A DNA stretch of 6,447 nt, taken from positions 1-6,447 of the forward strand of contig JAKASY010000122.1 of the NCBI GenBank assembly GCA_021817625.1, read 5' to 3'. Origin of the DNA: Bacillota bacterium (GTDB taxonomy: Bacteria > Bacillota_E > JAJZYS01 > JAILZS01). Each line of letters starts with the position of its first letter. Within the stretch, counting starts at the first letter, position 1. Positions 5,603 to 6,447 of the stretch are shown here, in pieces. The notes beneath the pieces are model-generated. The model did no database searches. It saw nothing but the letters and a program-made list of their open reading frames with translations, and had not been told where the DNA came from. A program made the translations under genes and the position numbers.

Positions 5603-6447
5603 GTGGACGATCGCAAGCGCGAGGTTCTGCGGGCAGTGGTCGACGATTACGTGGCCACTGCCGAGCCCGTCGGCTCCAAGACGCTGGCGGCGAGGTACGC
5701 GTTCGGGCTGTCGCCGGCCACGCTGCGCGGCGAGATGGCCGACCTGGAGGCGGACGGCTACCTGCGGCACCGGTACACGAGCGCCGGCCGCATCCCGTCG
5801 GACAAGGGCTATCGCTTCTACGTCGACCGCCTTGTCGCGACGGCGCTGCCGCGCGTCGACGAGCGCGCCCAGATGGTGGCCATCCTGACCCGCAGCGGCG
5901 CGGAGGGGCAGTGGCTCCTGCGCGAGCTGAGCCAGCTTCTGGCGGCGGCCACGCAGTACGCCACGCTGTCGCTCGGTGCCCCCGCCGAAGGCAGCGTCCG
6001 GCTCAGGCAGCTCACCACGGTCCCCGTGGGCGCACGGCGGGTGGTGCTGGTGCTCGTCACCGACCGCGACACCGTCGTCCATCGCACCGTGGACCTGCCG
6101 GACGGCCTTGCGGCCGCGGACTGCGAGGCGCTGGTCGGATCGCTCAGCCGCAACCTCACGGGCCTGGTCCTGGGCTCGCTTGGGCGCACCGTGCTGCAGG
6201 AGGTCTACGACCGGACCGCGCCGTTTCGCAGCGTGGCCGACGGCATCCTCGCCCTCCTCGAGGAGGGCGGGGAGGGCGAGGCGGAGCGGGTGATCCTCGG
6301 CGGGGCAGCGCGGCTCGTGAGCCAGCCCGAGTTCCAGGACGCCGACCGGATCCGCGCCCTGTTGGACTTCCTCGACTGCGGCGAGGCCGTCGGGTCGGCC
6401 CTGAGCGAGGCCGCGGCGGAGCAGGGCGTGAGCGTCCGCATCGGCCA
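5603..6447 (+). CDS. hrcA: Heat-inducible transcription repressor HrcA (runs off right edge)
   Basis: HrcA is the dimeric repressor of class I heat-shock genes (groESL and dnaK operons); it binds the CIRCE operator and depends on GroEL for activity. The 281 visible codons cover roughly 80% of the usual ~345 residues. The N-terminal winged helix is at 1-70, with REVLRAVVDDYVATAEPVGS (6-25), SPATLRGEMADLEADGYL (37-54) and TSAGRIPSDKGYRFYVD (59-75). A GAF-like core follows, with ATQYATLSLGAP (116-127), and then the GGAARLVSQPEFQD segment (233-246), which corresponds to the family's GGxxNLLxxPEF signature. GTG 5603 is the natural start: the first conserved residues follow at once and GGGAGGGG lies six bases upstream. 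The recognition-helix sequence LRGEM differs from the common IRNEM. In many Firmicutes hrcA directly follows hemW and precedes grpE-dnaK-dnaJ; here a minus-strand gene separates it from hemW, and its own promoter is apparent. Confidence 0.95.
   Translation, partial: MDDRKREVLRAVVDDYVATAEPVGSKTLAARYAFGLSPATLRGEMADLEADGYLRHRYTSAGRIPSDKGYRFYVDRLVATALPRVDERAQMVAILTRSGAEGQWLLRELSQLLAAATQYATLSLGAPAEGSVRLRQLTTVPVGARRVVLVLVTDRDTVVHRTVDLPDGLAAADCEALVGSLSRNLTGLVLGSLGRTVLQEVYDRTAPFRSVADGILALLEEGGEGEAERVILGGAARLVSQPEFQDADRIRALLDFLDCGEAVGSALSEAAAEQGVSVRIG

Noticed and set aside
1..6447. Search for CRISPR arrays, insertion-sequence ends, tRNA or rRNA genes, riboswitches and defence or toxin-antitoxin genes
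   Set aside because: No regularly spaced repeats, transposase motifs, tRNA-like cloverleafs or conserved RNA motifs were seen; the window is almost fully occupied by housekeeping and sporulation genes.

Overview
This is a very GC-rich window (most third codon positions are G or C) carrying a classic Firmicutes gene neighbourhood: spoIIP – lepA – hemW – hrcA. An engulfment enzyme gene (spoIIP) next to lepA, with hemW and the heat-shock repressor hrcA following, points to an endospore-forming or recently endospore-forming high-GC member of the Firmicutes, of the kind represented by Symbiobacterium or Thermaerobacter. That placement is inferred from gene content and composition only; no marker RNA gene is present. 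GTG starts dominate: five of six genes appear to use GTG.

Layout. Bases 1-707 (minus strand) hold the N-terminal 235 codons of the lipid II flippase MurJ, which runs off the left edge. A 151-base divergent spacer with a weak sigma-E-like promoter separates it from spoIIP (859-1953, plus). A 79-base gap after spoIIP holds a good sigma-A-type promoter and a strong GC hairpin in what would be the 5' leader of the lepA-hemW transcript. lepA (2033-3883) and hemW (3883-5121) overlap by one base (TGATG) and look translationally coupled. An unnamed small two-helix membrane protein (5504-5118, minus) lies convergent to hemW. The two genes share a CTAG in which each reads its own TAG stop, and a perfect 10-bp inverted repeat encloses this junction. 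hrcA (5603 onward, plus) diverges from the membrane-protein gene behind a promoter with a perfect TTGACA box and runs off the right edge with 281 codons visible.

How the genes relate. MurJ and SpoIIP act on opposite sides of peptidoglycan metabolism: precursor export, and septal/engulfment hydrolysis. LepA (EF4) and HemW are housekeeping proteins for translation and haem delivery. HrcA normally represses the grpE-dnaK-dnaJ and groESL operons. No exotic system such as a defence island, mobile element, CRISPR array or secondary-metabolite cluster is visible.

The points most worth a second look are: a SpoIIP whose normally conserved TH histidine and LLxE glutamate are replaced by Asp and Gln; the stop-codon-sharing junction inside an inverted repeat; the promoter and hairpin in front of lepA; and an HrcA gene with no recognisable CIRCE operator in front of it plus a change in its recognition helix.
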